Shown: in pieces, positions 43,115 to 55,623 of the stretch
Layout of the letters: the number at the start of each line of letters is the position of its first letter
Numbering within the stretch: the stretch's first letter is position 1
Source of the DNA: Tremella fuciformis
Taxonomy: Eukaryota; Basidiomycota; Tremellomycetes; Tremellales; Tremellaceae
DNA length: 64,000 nt
Direction of reading: 5' to 3'
NCBI GenBank assembly: GCA_032768795.1
Contig: CP136491.1
Span: 3,226,501 to 3,290,500 of the forward strand
The notes under the pieces: generated by a model
Databases searched by the model: none
The model's input: the letters and a program-made list of their open reading frames with translations, nothing else
What the model was told of the DNA's origin: nothing
Program-made: the position numbers and the translations under genes

Positions 43115-46100
43115 ATGTTCTTCTCTGACGACTTGTTGACGAGCAAGAAGGGAACGTGAGTGGCACCTGACTGCCACATACTCAACTGTCGTACTCAGTG
43201 GCTGACGTTATTCCACAGGTACGGTGTGATATGGTACGCGAATGCACGATGGGCAAAAGGCTCGAATTCACTAACTAACGAATGTAGGTTGGCGTCAACA
43301 CTGGGCCCTCGCACGAAGCGTATCACCAGAAAGCAGCTCGTCAGCGTGGACCTTTCCCGCACATGCCGGATGCTAGCAGAACCGCCGGAACCAATGGCTC
43401 TTCGCCTGAGCGGTACATTACTTTTCGGTGTAGCCCGGTATGGTATGAGCTCCGTCGAGGCCCCAAGCTGAGTTCATAGTGTCTACAACCAGAACTATGA
43501 TCTCTTCTATACGGTCAGCGCACGGAGTTCTTTCACCTGCTTGATTTTCTCACAGAGTAGGACGTCACTCACTTTTACACCACTCTAACGCGCTCGATCG
43601 CCACCGAGTACTCTTCGACAGCAGGTGCACCTGGAAGTACGGCTGGTGTGATCGGCTTAGATTTACCTGGGGGAGGGAAGAGCAAGTGGGTAATGCGGCG
43701 GCTGCTGGACCATCTGACTGTTCAGGATCGATCAGATCACATTCGCCGGTGTGGATCTCGGCTGGGAGGCAAATTTCGATTTCACCTCTTTCAAACTGGT
43801 CAGCCAGACTGGCGCCGCTACTGACACCGGCGGCTGAACCGACAGGATTGGAACGATCCTCTACCTATGCGAAAACGGCGGGCTTCCTCCAAGATCTCGT
43901 CTCTGAATTCTCAGCAGAGTCAAGAGAAGCACCTCATCGAAGAGGAGCAGGAGGGAGATGACGAGGACGAAGACGAAGAGGACGAAGATGTCGAGGAAGT
44001 CGACGATGCACGGGCAGGCAAGAGACGCAGAAGTCAGCCCACTTCATGTCCAGTCCTGCGTATGCTGAGCTATCTTAGTCACCTTCTCGCCGGCGATAGG
44101 AGGTCGGAATGATCCCACGAGACTCCGGCCATCAATGTACGAGGTCGGCTCGGGGCGGAAGAATCTCTTCGACGATATCGAGCTTCCGGTTGGTGAAGAG
44201 ATTGACCTGGGTCTCGATTTCGACATTCCTGGAGATTTGAGCTACAGCGAGCCGTCCGGGCGAGGCACCGCTCTTGCCGGAGTCGAAGATATGGAAGCAA
44301 ACCCCAATGGCGAGCTTCTTGACCTGAACAGTCTGGGCATTGAGACGTGCGTGCTCGAGGCTAAACCTTAAGCGCTCACAATCCAGGAGCAATGTCCGAT
44401 ACGAGACGCCTGGTGGGTGAATCGGCAGCTGGGTTGATCTGACGGAGGACAGAGCACGGGCTAGATGCGGGCCAGAAAGACAGTTCCAACAAGCGTGGAC
44501 GAAAGGCCTTGAGGTCCGACTCCGAGGCATCGGACGGTGAAGGGCAGCCCCCAAGGGCCAGGAAAAAGCTGTTCAAAACACTCAAATTCGACAACGTGTG
44601 CTGCTGTAGCGTCCTGTCAAGAGGCGCTGATTACAGGATCTTGAGATACCAGATGAGGCGCTGAACCAATTCCGATTTGGATATGGCCCAACTATGGATC
44701 ATGAAAGGCAAATCCAGCGCGAGAAGCAACAGGAGAAGGAGGGCAACATTCAGGCCGACAGGCTAGTTGCTGGCGCAGGAGGCCCCATCACTTGTTCGTA
44801 CCGGTACAGCTTGGACTAAGGCTGACGGCAAAGTTTACGAGGAGGGCATGAACGCGTTGTTCATTGGTCTTGCTCTCGTCCCAGTCTTCAAGTGGGAGCA
44901 ACATGTCGCCGAGTATAAGGCTGGAAAGACTCGAATCCTTGACGGGGAAATTGGAGTACTTCCTGTGAGGTCAGAGGATGTCTTTGGACCCACCATCGAG
45001 AATGTCAGTGCTGTCATGACATATGAACGAGCTCACATAGCTACCAGCCGAGCTACATGGAGGTTGGTACAGGACCTAATGACGCTGTTGCAGCTGATCG
45101 AAGCAGGTTTACCAAGACTATCAGGAGCCTGTTCATTCCCGTCCTAACCGTCTGGGCAGCGAGGTACCCCCTCCCAAGAACTCGAATATGACTGACAGGT
45201 CGAGGCACACGAGGTCGAAGTGGCGCGTCGAGCAAGCCAGAACAGTCAACAGATTCCCTTGCCTGTGCGATACCTTCTGACGTTCGCTACGGGCTCGAAA
45301 CTTACCCTCGAAGTGGGAAGACGTCTCCTTCGGCATCAGCGACACGGGACTGCTCGACCTTCCGGGCTCCGATTTTACCCCGCAATTTGACGGGCGCAGG
45401 CTCAGCATCATGACACCGCAAGAGCAGCGGTAAGGGGTCACCAGACAACGATGGCGAATCTGACAGCAAGACTTCGCCGCCAGGGATCCATCAACAGCGA
45501 CGGGTCGCTCAACCGCTTCACACGGGCGGGGTCCGTTCTGGGCGACCGGGCCGGTAGCCAGCCCCGTATGCTCGTTGGCGACGACGAGCTCGAGCGTACG
45601 CTTCCTCATGCGATTCAGATTATCGTTGATCGTCAGTACCGCCCGATGAGCACGGCAACCAAGAAGCCGAGACTCAAGAGGCGTTCAAAGATGTGCCACT
45701 TGTCTTCCGCCCAGAATCGCTGGCAAAACTGGAGAGGCAGTGCCGAGACTTTTTCAGGTGCGCACGGATCCGTCTACAAAAGGCAATATGGTTGAGCGAG
45801 GCAGCTTCGTTGAGCGCCGAATGGTGGCCGACAAGGTCGAGCAGCTCCGCTTTGAGCAGCTCGTCCCCGAAACCTCTGCGAAACGGGTGGCTGCACACGC
45901 CTTTGTGAGCTCAATCGCAGAAGGTGACATTCAGCTGACGAAAAGTATAATTGTCTGAGTGAGCGATTTTGGGGGTACAAACGACTCATGACTCATACAT
46001 TAGCCCTGGCCACGAAAGGCATATTGGACATCGTTCACGCGACTGCCGAACCCAAGGCGTTCGACCCCTTCTCGGTCAAATTCACTATCCAGATAGACGA

Positions 46101-46116
46101 TCCAGTCGTCGCCTGA
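43115..46116 (+). CDS. REC8: Rec8, meiotic cohesin kleisin
   Basis: Closes the cohesin ring in meiosis and holds sister centromeres together until separase cuts it. Short first exons give MFFSDDLLTSKKG, YGVIWLASTLG, then KQLVSVDLSRTC, EPPEPMALRLSGTLLFGVARVY and DVTHFYTTL, the N-terminal kleisin domain. The Y-G-V-I-W-L-A-x-T-L-G and PEPMALRLS blocks fit Rec8 better than Rad21. The middle is acidic and disordered with DDIELPVGEEIDLGLDFD. The C-terminal winged helix (RMVADKVEQLRFEQLVPETSAKRVAAHAF, KGILDIVHA, PFSVKFTIQIDD) ends at 46116. Ten or so introns. Exon boundaries in the middle are approximate. Confidence 0.88.
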
Positions 46117-46321
46117 CCTCGGCTCCCAACCCCAGCATCTCATTTCATGATCTCGCCCTCCGCATCCATGTAAGGCCGCATTCAGCAACTCATGTCTTCC
46201 CAAATCCATGCCAAATCCAGCATCATGCTCACATTCGCATCACAGGTCATTCATCATGCCACCATGCCCCATGCCAACCTGTACCATAGGCACTCTCATG
46301 CATGCTCCATGTCTCGACTCG

Positions 46322-47812
46322 TCAAGAACCCCGCTTGCCCACATCAAGCAACCCCTTGCCGGCAGCGACCAGACCGTTCGCCTCATCCTTGACGCCCATG
46401 CCCGTCTGTGATAGAGCGCTCCGTTCCATTTTACCACGCGGACTGGGCAGGGTCGTCCGCGGCGACAGAGGTTTCCGAATGACATCCCCAAACACCATTT
46501 CCTGATCACTCCTCTCCTTCTGGGTCCTGAGAGACTTGGCCGCTTTCTGCGCAGCCGCCTCGGCCTCGACTTGCTGCTTGTGCTTGACATACCTGAACAT
46601 GAGCGCACCCTCAGCGAGGATTTGTTGACACTTGCAAGGCAGTGCCGGGTATCTTCTCGGGGTTGGTACAGCCCTTGAGGCGCCTGTCGACATCTTTGAC
46701 CTTCTTCATGTCCATTTCCGGTACCCGGGCGATCATAGCCTCGACTTCATCCAAGAGCTCCTCAAGCCTGGGGCGCTCCATGCCGAACGCGAGCGGGTCC
46801 GCGTACTTGGCGTCGAGGTATGCGGACACGAGTGCGCGCTCCGACATGCGCCAGCACGTGAGGGCGATCTGGGCAGGTGTGTAGAGGAACTCGGCGTCGG
46901 TCAGCCGGGCTGTCGAGAGGTGCTCGAGACTCTTCCCAAGGGCAGCCTGGACCGCATTCGGCGACACCCCCGATTGCGTCTGTGCCGAATGAGCATTGGG
47001 AGTGTGCCTCGTCGCCGCCAGCGACTCACCTGCATGTCGAGGCCGAAACCCCTGAGGGGCTTCTCGGGCCCTCTGACCCAGAACTCGAAGCTCAGACTCT
47101 GAGCGACGAGGAACTCGGTATCGGTGATATCGCCCGCAGAGAGCTTGGAGAACTTTGGTATGAACGCGTCCATGAGGATGGGGTAGTTGGTCGTCTTGGC
47201 CGCCAGAAAGAGGCACGTGGGCCTGTGCGGTCAGACAGAGGTCTTACACTACGTAGCGGCAGTGCGCTGTGAGGCAGTTAGAAGTGAGGGGGGCGCACAT
47301 GATGGTCTTTGGGTGCCACTCCATGACGCTGTTCTTGAGGTAGAAGCGCTTCAGATACGTGATAGCGGTGCTCTCCACCACCTCGGGCAGACCGAACCCC
47401 TTCCGACATATCTGGGACACCTGGGTGCAGTAGAAGCGCAGGAGCAGGAGCTCGTCGTCGACCGTGAGGTACCTCGTCGCGGGCGGCGGGTCGGTAAAGG
47501 CGTGGCCGAGCGATAGTTGCGCTTCCTGGCTGTCAGACTGCCCACATCCAGCCACACGGGGGTGTAAGGGACGTAGGGGCATACCTTCTCCAGCTCCGAG
47601 TTGCGCGCGACGACCTCGACCGACTTGGCGTTGAGCTCGGCGCGCACCGTGGACAGCTGTTCGGGCGCGTAGCGCCAGTGCAGGAATTGCGAGGATTCGT
47701 GATACGGCGAAGGGCCCGGGGTGAGCTGCGACGCGGCGTCGGGCGCTGAGCTGCCAGTACCAGACGGTCCGGCAGCGGCGTTGCCATCGTCATGAGCGTG
47801 AGACGAGCTCAT
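46322..47812 (-). CDS. CCL1: cyclin H (CDK-activating kinase / TFIIH)
   Basis: Cyclin partner of Kin28/Cdk7 in TFIIH, phosphorylating the RNA polymerase II tail. ATG 47812 starts a Ala/Gly/Ser-rich N-terminus; then FLHWRYAPEQLSTVRAELNAKSVE; the cyclin box TVDDELLLLRFYCTQVSQICRKGFGLPE, STAITYLKRFYLKNSVMEWHPKTIM; CLFLAAKTTN; FSKLSAGDITDTEFLVAQSLSFEFWVRGPEKPLRGFGLDMQ; and the second cyclin fold with LYTPAQIALTCWRMSE. A basic helical tail (HKQQVEAEAAAQKAAKSLRTQKE) closes the protein. Five exons or so. Its start lies 195 bp from that of ATG27. Confidence 0.93.
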
Positions 47813-48007
47813 GGGGCGTCAAGTATCGCCCAGGCAGCGAAGAGACGGATGTCAATGGACGAGGGCGTGTGGAGGGCAAACGACGACGAATTGCCGGACG
47901 TCATTGCGAGTATCATTGCTTTCTCATCCATCAACCTTCGATGGGAGACCACATCGCACTGACCTGACACAGACGCTCAGCACAAGCTCATCCAGCTCTT
48001 CACAGCG

Positions 48008-48999
48008 ATGCGGCTACGCCGTCCAACTCCAGTGCGCCGCCCGCTCGCGCTCGCGCTCGCGCTCCTCCCCTCGGCCCTGGCCTTCTCCTGCTCCCTCACC
48101 GCCTCCAACATCCCATACGACCTTACACCCCTCTCGGGCCTAAGAGAAAGCACGAAGGAGACACCGACGCCGCCCACAGTGAACCGCGCGCGGGTGCTCA
48201 TGTCCCTCTGCGGGGACGGCATAGGGGAGGACGGCGGCGCAGAGGAAGACCAGGTGCGCCCATCGGTGGGATGGCGAGGATGTAGAGGTGGGCGCTGATG
48301 AAGAGTGCCCGTCGGACAGCTACGTCTGCCTCAAGCTCCTGAACATCAAAGAATCCGCCTCTGACCCGGAACGCATAACGGCCGTGATCCCATTCTGGAC
48401 CACCGGCACCCCTGACGAGAGTATCCACGCCACGGCACTGGGCAAGAACGGGCAGGATGGCTTGCGGCTCTTGGTAGACGGCCCCGACTACGCAGAGTGA
48501 GCCCTGCGCGGGGACCGGATCAGTGTATGATGGGGCTGACGGAGGAGGATGCAGCAAACGCTGAACCTCACGTTGTTCTGCGCACAATCGGCTTCCGAGC
48601 CTGAACCGACTTTTGTGTGGTACGCCAAGGGTGTGCTGTCGCTCGAGTGGGCTACGCCCGACGCATGCCCCCGGGATCCGTCTGACCCAGTGGCCGGCGA
48701 GGGAGGCGGCGGCTCGGGGTTCTGGGGATTCATCAAGTTTGTCTTTTGGCTCTGTATCATTGGGCTCATCCTGTATTTCGTAGTCGGTGAGTCTTGTCCC
48801 TGTTGCGGAATGCGCTGCGGTACTGAGGTGCCTAGGCATATTCTACAACCACCAGCAGTACTCGGCCAAGGGATGGGACCTCGTACCCCATCGGGACTTC
48901 TGGCGCGAGCTGCCCACTCTACTGGGAGACCTTTTCTCGCACGTCTTTGCGGGTCTCAGGGGAGGAGGCAGCAGAGGAGGGTACAGCAGTCTGGGATGA
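48008..48999 (+). CDS. ATG27: Atg27, autophagy-related type I membrane protein
   Basis: Helps Atg9 membrane traffic during autophagosome formation. ATG 48008 gives a basic then hydrophobic signal peptide (ALALALLPSALAFSC). The lumenal mannose-6-phosphate-receptor-like domain has spaced Cys residues (FSCSL, MSLCGDG, DQCPSD, YVCLKL, LFCAQ, DACPRD). One membrane helix follows (FIKFVFWLCIIGLILYFVVG), then a cytosolic tail with tyrosines and a terminal YSSLG fitting a YXX-hydrophobic sorting signal. Three introns with in-phase joins. Divergent from cyclin H. Confidence 0.88.
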
Positions 49000-49093
49000 A
49001 CACACGCATATCGTATAGATGTTGTCATGATAGTCGTCAACTGCTATTATATCTAGGGGGAGTCATGTCGTGATCGTCGTGATCGTCATCATC

Positions 49094-51580
49094 TCATCGA
49101 TACCGCCCGGCGCCCGCATCAGGCAATGGCGCACTGCCCAGCCCTCCGCCGGCATTTCGATTTGCCACGAGCGCTTGGAGCTTCTTCTGCATCTCCACCC
49201 ATTCGTTGTCTCTCGGCGAGACCAGTCGTTCCGCCACGTCGTAGATGTAGATGGACCCGTCCGCCGAACCCAACGCCGCCTTTCTGGACATTGGTGTCCG
49301 GTCCCAAGCGAGTTTATTGATCGCCTTGTCACATACTGCAGTCGAGACGATAGGTACCTGCCATCAGGTCGCCGTCTTGGGAGCACCTTACCGAGAGCTC
49401 ACCTCTGTATCCTGATTGAGGTTCCACAAGTCGAACTTTCCCGTACCATCGACAGTCCCAAACACAGCAGGATGATTCGGATGCCACTTGACATCAAAGA
49501 CATAGTCGTCTGCCTCCTCGAAAGACTGGACTGCCGCGACAGGCCCGACACTGGGTCCCGCTCCTGCTGCGGCTGACTTGCCTCCTCGAGTCCTCCACAG
49601 CTTGACTGTCCAGTCGACCGAGGATGTCAGGAAGAGGTCTGAGAAGTCTATGCTGCCGCTACTGGGGTGGAAGTGAATGCCAGTGACAGGCCCCGCATGC
49701 CCGCGGTAGACATCGTCATTCTGCACGCCAGCTTTCGAGTTTGCTCGATCGTAGCGGTTGGCCCGATAGACGCTGCCTTCTTCGGTACCAACCCAGAGTG
49801 TAGCGGTGTCAGAGTCCGGAGAATCGAAACATGTAATGGAGACCTCGTCGCTTTTGGTATTTGAGGGACTTGTCAGAGTCAGGGATTCCTGCTATGTCAG
49901 AGGCCAGGGTTACGCAATCATGATGATGCCCACTTGGGGTTGGGCTAGCATGTCCACTAGCCAGCTGCACACCATGCCGTCCGTCGAGCTCGTCAAGAGA
50001 CTATTGGCATTTTGTGTACCGATCATCTTCATGGCGTAGATGGGATAAGTGTGGCCTGACGAGGAGAGAGGCGTCTTCAGCACCGGCAAATGTTTTGCCC
50101 TGGTGTCCCACAGCAGGATCTGGCCGGAGTATGACCCGCCAAAGACTAGGGTAGGATGAAAGGGAGAGAACGTAACGGCGAGGACATCAGACTGGGGCAC
50201 GGTAAGCAACGGTCCAATGCGGGCAACAGAACTGACAGGCGAATGAAAGACGAACTCCGGTCGTCCTAGCATGTGAAGGTTCCAGACCGCCACGATGCCG
50301 TCCGGATCACTGGGAGCGGATGGGTTTTTGTTGTAAGACGCAGCCAGCAGCTCGGGAAACTCGTCGATCAACAACATTCCTAACACCAGATCCTCACTCA
50401 CCTTTGACGACCAATCCAAATCTGTCACTGATCTACCTTTGGTCCACCGCTCGTCCGAGAACGTGCACTGCAGCTTGACGCGATTGCTATCCGAGTCATC
50501 ACTGGTCTGTCAGCCAAGTCCTAGGCGCAGGGTCCGACTGACAAGGCAGCATCTATGCTGATAGTGTAATCGCGGGTGTAGTCGTAATTGTCACTAAGAG
50601 CTCGTTGCACAATTTTGGCAGACTGTTCTATGAAGCTTGAAAAGTCGGGTGCTGCGTAAATTGCTTGACGCTGCTCCGACGTGAGATCTAAGATCAGCGT
50701 CGGCCTGCTCTAGGCTTGTCAGAATACCTGGAGGCCGTTGAATTTCTTTGCTCTTCAATTCTTGCAACTCCTTCTCGAGCGCTTTCCGCTCCTCCTCCAG
50801 CTCGTGCAGAATGCGTTTTCTCATCTCATCCTCAGTCTCGCGTCCAACACCATCGTCGGTGGCTCGCTTGCGGCGGCCCTCGTCCTCATCGTCATCGTCG
50901 TCCTCCAGATCCGATGTTGAGGTCGACGTTGATACCGCAGTTGTCTGAATTGCCTTCGAGTACGTCACGGCTTTGAGGGGCTGCCGATGAGCGTCAGTCG
51001 TCTGTAGTGGGACTACAGAGACTCACCTTCGAGGGAAGCTCATACAACTCTGTGGCGTGGTCGACATAGTCTAATGGCTCGGTCACCGGGGAACTTGCCG
51101 CCTGCCTGTGATGACTTAGCAGGTCATATGCTTACCACGCATAGAGTTCACCTATCGAGACTTGCGGCCGGTCCCAGACGCAGGTCACGTCTTCCCTCGC
51201 CCACATAATCGTCGTTGCTCAACCTGCTGAGACGGCCGCCGGGTGTGCCGGGAATCGAGGGCGTGGCACGGCCCGAAGCTAATGGAGGTAGCGGGGTGTG
51301 AGAAGTGGTCGGTGTTTGGCGGGAGGACGTAAGATGCGGAGTCGTCGGCCGATTAGTCGGGGCAAGTAATGAATCCACGAGCTCGTTGATATCCCTTCTC
51401 GAGGTGGTCAAAGGCTGACTATGTTGAGCACGCCCAAGGTCCAAGCTTTTGATAATAGCGAAAGCTCACTTCAGCAGCCGCCTTCTCCTGTTGAGCTTTC
51501 CGCTCTTCCCTGGCCCGCCGCAGCTCGGCTATCTTTGCCCTCTTCTCCTCGATCTCCTGCTGTCTCCGTCTGTCCGCCAT
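49094..51580 (-). CDS. cytoplasmic dynein intermediate chain
   Basis: Links dynein heavy chains to dynactin and light chains for microtubule minus-end transport. ATG 51580 begins MADRRRQQEIEEKRAKIAEL, the conserved N-terminal coiled coil that binds dynactin p150. A Ser/Thr/Pro-rich linker follows, then an acidic/basic coiled coil (ETEDEMRKRILHELEEERKALEKELQELK). The C-terminal WD40 propeller contains DPDGIVAVWNLHML, VFGGSYSGQILLWDTR, LLTSSTDGMVCSWLVDML, LFLTSSVDWTVKLW, FDVKWHPNHPAVFGTVDGTGKFDLWNL and GSADGSIYIYDVAE. About eight introns. Shares a 251-bp divergent promoter with SOD2. Confidence 0.93.
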
Positions 51581-51831
51581 CTTGTCGAGGATGTACTTGC
51601 AATGGACAGCTGGACTCACGGCGCATCCGAAACGCGTCGCCGAAAGTCAAGCCACGTGACTGAATACACTATTGGTGAGCCGTGGGAAAGTGCTGACGTA
51701 TGTCGACTGCTTGCCCGTCTTAAAAGGCCTCTGTCGGATGCGTGATTAGTTATTGGCAACCTCTCTTGTCCTCACTTGGACCACTGGGACCCTCCCTCCT
51801 CCCTCTCACTCTGAAACACACGGTCGTCAAC
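51581..51831. promoter_or_regulatory. divergent promoter, dynein chain / SOD2
   Basis: 251 bp between divergent starts; pyrimidine-rich leader (CCTCCCTCCTCCCTCTCACTC) just before the SOD2 ATG. Confidence 0.5.
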
Positions 51832-52766
51832 ATGGTCGCCACTCTCTTCCGTACCCAGGCAAGGCATTCAATCGCGAAAGCCAGACTACCTTCTCGACCC
51901 GGCATCATGAGCGCTACTCGCGGCAAGCACACCCTCCCCCCGCTCCCCTACGCCTACGATGTAGGTCAAGCTCAGCTCAGCTCTAGCACCACGGCCGGAA
52001 AGAGAAAGGGTGGCTGACGAGACAGGCGCTGGAGCCGTCCATCTCCTCCGAGATCATGACGCTCCACCACACCAAGCACCACCAGACCTACGTCAACGGG
52101 CTGAACGCCGCCGAGGAGTCGCTCTCCAAGTTCGAGGCGAGCGGGGACATCAAGGGTGCCATCGGCCTCCAGGCTGCCCTCAAGTTCAACGGCGGTGGTC
52201 ACATGTACGTCGAGTCCACCTTCCAGCGACCAATTGCTGACTACACAGCAATCACTCGGTATGCAGGTGTTCACCGAGCAGTGGGTGGAAGCTGATGTGC
52301 AGCTGTTCTGGACCAACCTCGCCCCTTACGGCTCCAAGGCGGCCAAGCCCGACCCCTCCAGCGAGTTCATCAAGCAGGTAGAGGCGGACTTTGGCTCGCT
52401 CGAGAACCTCAAGACCGAGATGAACACCAAGACTGCCGGTGTGCAGGGCTCGGGATGGGGCTGGCTCGGGTACAACAAGGGCACCAAGAAGCTGGAGGTC
52501 GTGACCACCGCCAACCAGGACCCTCTCCTGAGTGAGGCGGACAAGAGGCGATCTCGCCAGTGCTGACGAGCAGCGCACGTCCCCATCATCGGCATTGACG
52601 TCTGGGAGCACGCTTTCTACCTTCAATACAAGAATGTCAAGCCCGACGTGAGTTATGCAGAGGCCGAGAAGAACGGTCAGCTCATGCGCAGTACCTCAAG
52701 GCTATCTGGGATGTGATCAATTTCGAGGAGGCGGACAACAGGCTCAAGGCCGCCAAGTCGGGCTGA
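51832..52766 (+). CDS. SOD2: mitochondrial manganese superoxide dismutase
   Basis: Converts superoxide to peroxide in the mitochondrial matrix. ATG 51832 starts a typical presequence ([18 protein letters not shown]). The mature enzyme begins [19 protein letters not shown], then [36 protein letters not shown] (two introns meet within this segment), [11 protein letters not shown], and the signature [13 protein letters not shown]. The metal ligands (two His, the Asp and His of DVWEH) are visible. It ends [14 protein letters not shown]. Five short introns. Confidence 0.95.
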
Positions 52767-53038
52767 AGCCAGGCGCCCTTGACAGGGCACGTATATAAGA
52801 CGAAGATGTAGGAATGCATAGAAGTCACAATTCCCGACGTGTCGCATCTGCGCGGAGCGATGTCTCCATGAACAGCAGCAAGTTTGGTCTTGGAAGCCTG
52901 GAGCGTTCGGAGCCGAAATCATCTCGAGGCTGAGCCTTTTGCCACCAAGCCCCGCTGGGCATGTTCAACACATCTAACTTTTCTGGGTATTGCACCTCTC
53001 TTGTCCGACGCGAAGCATAGAGACGACGTCCATCCGCC

Positions 53039-53835
53039 ATGTCGTACTTTATGACCCAGTGCGGCTTTCATCCGTCTTGTGAAGACAGAGCTGATCCGCA
53101 GCCTGCATAGCGGGTGGCACGTCGACCAGGTCAGTGCACCTCCTCCCACCCCGCCCCCCCCCCCTTTCACGAAGGCTTCGCTGTATTGTTGGGCCGGGCT
53201 GATCCCCCAGGCTATACTGGTGGAGGAAGACCGCGTCGTGTGCATTCGTTTCGGGCACGACCACGACCCAGACTGCATGGCGATGGACGAGACGCTCTAC
53301 GGGGTCAGCGAGAAGGTGCAGAACTTTGCGGTCATCTATCTCGGTACGCTGTTCCTCCCCTCATCTCGCGCCGGATTATAACTGGCCTTGTCGTGTCCTC
53401 ATGCCTCTCAGATGCAGGAGGGTATTGAGGGGAAAGCTGACGCGCAGTGGACATCACCGAGGTGCCAGACTTCAACAAGATGTACGAGCTGTACGACCCG
53501 TGTACCGTCATGTTCTTCTACCGGTGAGTCTCTCGTCTGGCGCAGGATGCGGGGCGGGGCAGGGGCTGACGGCAGGAACAAACATATCATGATCGACTTG
53601 GGGACCGGCAACAATAACAAGATGTACGCCGCATCCGTTCGAAAGATCGAGCGCTCATCCCGCAGAAACTGGCCAATGACAGATAAACAGGAGATGATAG
53701 ATATCATCGAGACGGTCTACCGGGGCGCCTCGAAAGGACGCGGTCTCGTCGTCTCGCCGAGAGGTGAGCCGAGGTTTCGAATTCGGATGCGTCGCGCTGA
53801 CATGGCCAGATTACTCTACACGACACAAGTACTAG
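53039..53835 (+). CDS. DIB1: Dib1/Dim1, U5/tri-snRNP thioredoxin-fold protein
   Basis: Component of the U4/U6.U5 tri-snRNP that must leave before spliceosome activation. Six short exons give the highly conserved protein: MSYFMTHLHSGWHVDQ, AILVEEDRVVCIRFGHD, VQNFAVIYLVDITEVPDF, MYELYDPCTVMFFYRNKH, IDLGTGNNNK, then NWPMTDKQEMIDIIETVYRG and VVSPRDYSTRHKY. The second intron carries a C-rich run near 53150-53163. Its stop lies 60 bp from the convergent stop of SSL1. Confidence 0.94.
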
Positions 53836-53895
53836 ACACACGGGCGAGAAGGGCAGGATCTTGGAGAGAGATTGTCATGGGACTACAACATGTGC

Positions 53896-55623
53896 TCATT
53901 GCGAGCACCCGGGACACGTGTGCAGCGTCTCGTGTATGTACAAATCACATTCTGCGCAGAAATCATGCGAGCACTTGGCGCAGCTGCGATCTCAGACGAT
54001 CCTCACTTGCTGTGCGGCGGAAAGGCTTACCGGTACCGGCCAGTTGGGCTGACGCCCTCTGCTACCTGCGCCACTCCCATATCTGTACCAAGGTCCTCCA
54101 TTGTCCGGAATGGTGCGTTACACCCAAAGCATGCCGAGGCGGCTGCGTCGGCATCGTGCTGCAGCGCTTGGACGGCCAGTGTTGCATATGTCGCCACGGG
54201 AAAGAGGAACCAGAAACTCCGATGTCAGCTCATGAGACATGGACTGATTGTCCACTGACCTTCTCGCCAGATGCGGGCTGCTGACAACCATGAGATTGCA
54301 TACCTCGCAGTCGGTCGGTACGTCACACAGCTTGGAGCCACATCGAGGACAGAGATAGCCTCCGCGCTTCAACAGTCCGTGACAGACGCAAAGCGTTTCG
54401 CCACCCATGGGCAGACGTATCGGGAACCCCATGACCATCAGGTCCCCCGCTGGCGGTGGCCGTCCCGCCTGTCCTGGGTGTTGACCGCCAGCTGCCAGTG
54501 CATTGCGCACCCCAATCGTCGCCGGTGCTGCGATAGTCTGTGCCGGAGGGGGTATCGTGTCCCAGAGCAGCTCTCGCAGATGATCTTCGTCCATTGCCAC
54601 TCCGAAGCGTCCGCCGGTTCGCTCGCATAGTTGGCGGCAGATCTTGATCTCTCCACTCAGCGAGATGATGCTTGTCCGTACTCGAGAGGATGCCAAGTCC
54701 GCCAGGACCTGATGGATGTTGAGAGGACCGTCCGGGTCAGCAGTCGATATAGACGAGAAAACCACCAGTATCTCGAGTGAAGAAGTCGTGGGGAGGTGGC
54801 TGATATCAGCTGGTTCTACGACATGATTGAATCAGCAAACCTCATTCCGCCTTTAGCCATTACAAGACCGTTCTGTAAACTCGGCTCTCCCGAGGGCTCC
54901 AGTCTTCTCTTCTCAGTTAACGCCGCGAGGATCTCTTGCGGATTGCCTAGCGTTCAGCGGTGTGAGCACTAGCCGACTGCGTTCCTCACCTCCCATGGGT
55001 ATGAGAACTTCCGACAGACGATCCCGCATCAGTATGATGCCAATCTGTCCCAGCGGGTTCTGGTCAAACCACTCCACCACATAGCTTCGCATGTATTGCA
55101 AGATCAGTTCAAATCTGGCATCAGGTCAGCGGAGACATTTCCGCTTGCACTGTGAAGCTTACCTTGAGGGCCGAAAGTCTTTGTCTTGGACAGACTCTGA
55201 AAGATCGAGAATGATGAACATATGTCGGATGATAGATCTCCGTAGAGGTGCATCGAGAAGAGCTGCTCTACACATCGTCAAACGTACGCTGGGCGGCAAG
55301 GAGCTGACTCACCGCTTACGCCGTCCTCGGGCTATCAGGCTGTCCACGGCGCCTTGCAGTCCACCCTCTGCGTCTTCCTGTACAACATCCCAGCTTCGCT
55401 TGTACGTTCCCTCCCATGCGGCTCGACCAGCCTAGCTCATCAGCTGTCATCCACCCTGCAGCTGACGTGAATGAATGCCCACATCTCCATTTCGCTTCCC
55501 GCCTGCCTTGTTGCCATTGGCTCGCCGTGAGGGTCCAGGACGATCTTCCTCGTCAATCTCGTTGTACTCGAGGTCCTCGGCGTGATCTTCGAGATCGGGA
55601 TCGTAGGTCTCGTCTAATGGCAT
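53896..55623 (-). CDS. SSL1: TFIIH core subunit Ssl1 (p44)
   Basis: Structural and regulatory partner of the Rad3/XPD helicase in TFIIH, needed for transcription initiation and nucleotide excision repair. ATG 55623 starts an acidic N-terminus (MPLDETYDPDLEDHAEDLEY); then RRSIIRHMFIILDLSESVQDKD, the von Willebrand A fold; FDQNPLGQIGIILMRD; VRTSIISLSGEIKICRQLCERTGGRFGVAMDEDHLRELL; and MGFP. Two zinc regions follow: CHGLLKRGGYLCPRCGSKLC and a C-terminal C4-type module (CAKCSHDFCAECDLYIHETLHTCPGC). The stop is at 53896-53898. At least six introns. Confidence 0.92.
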
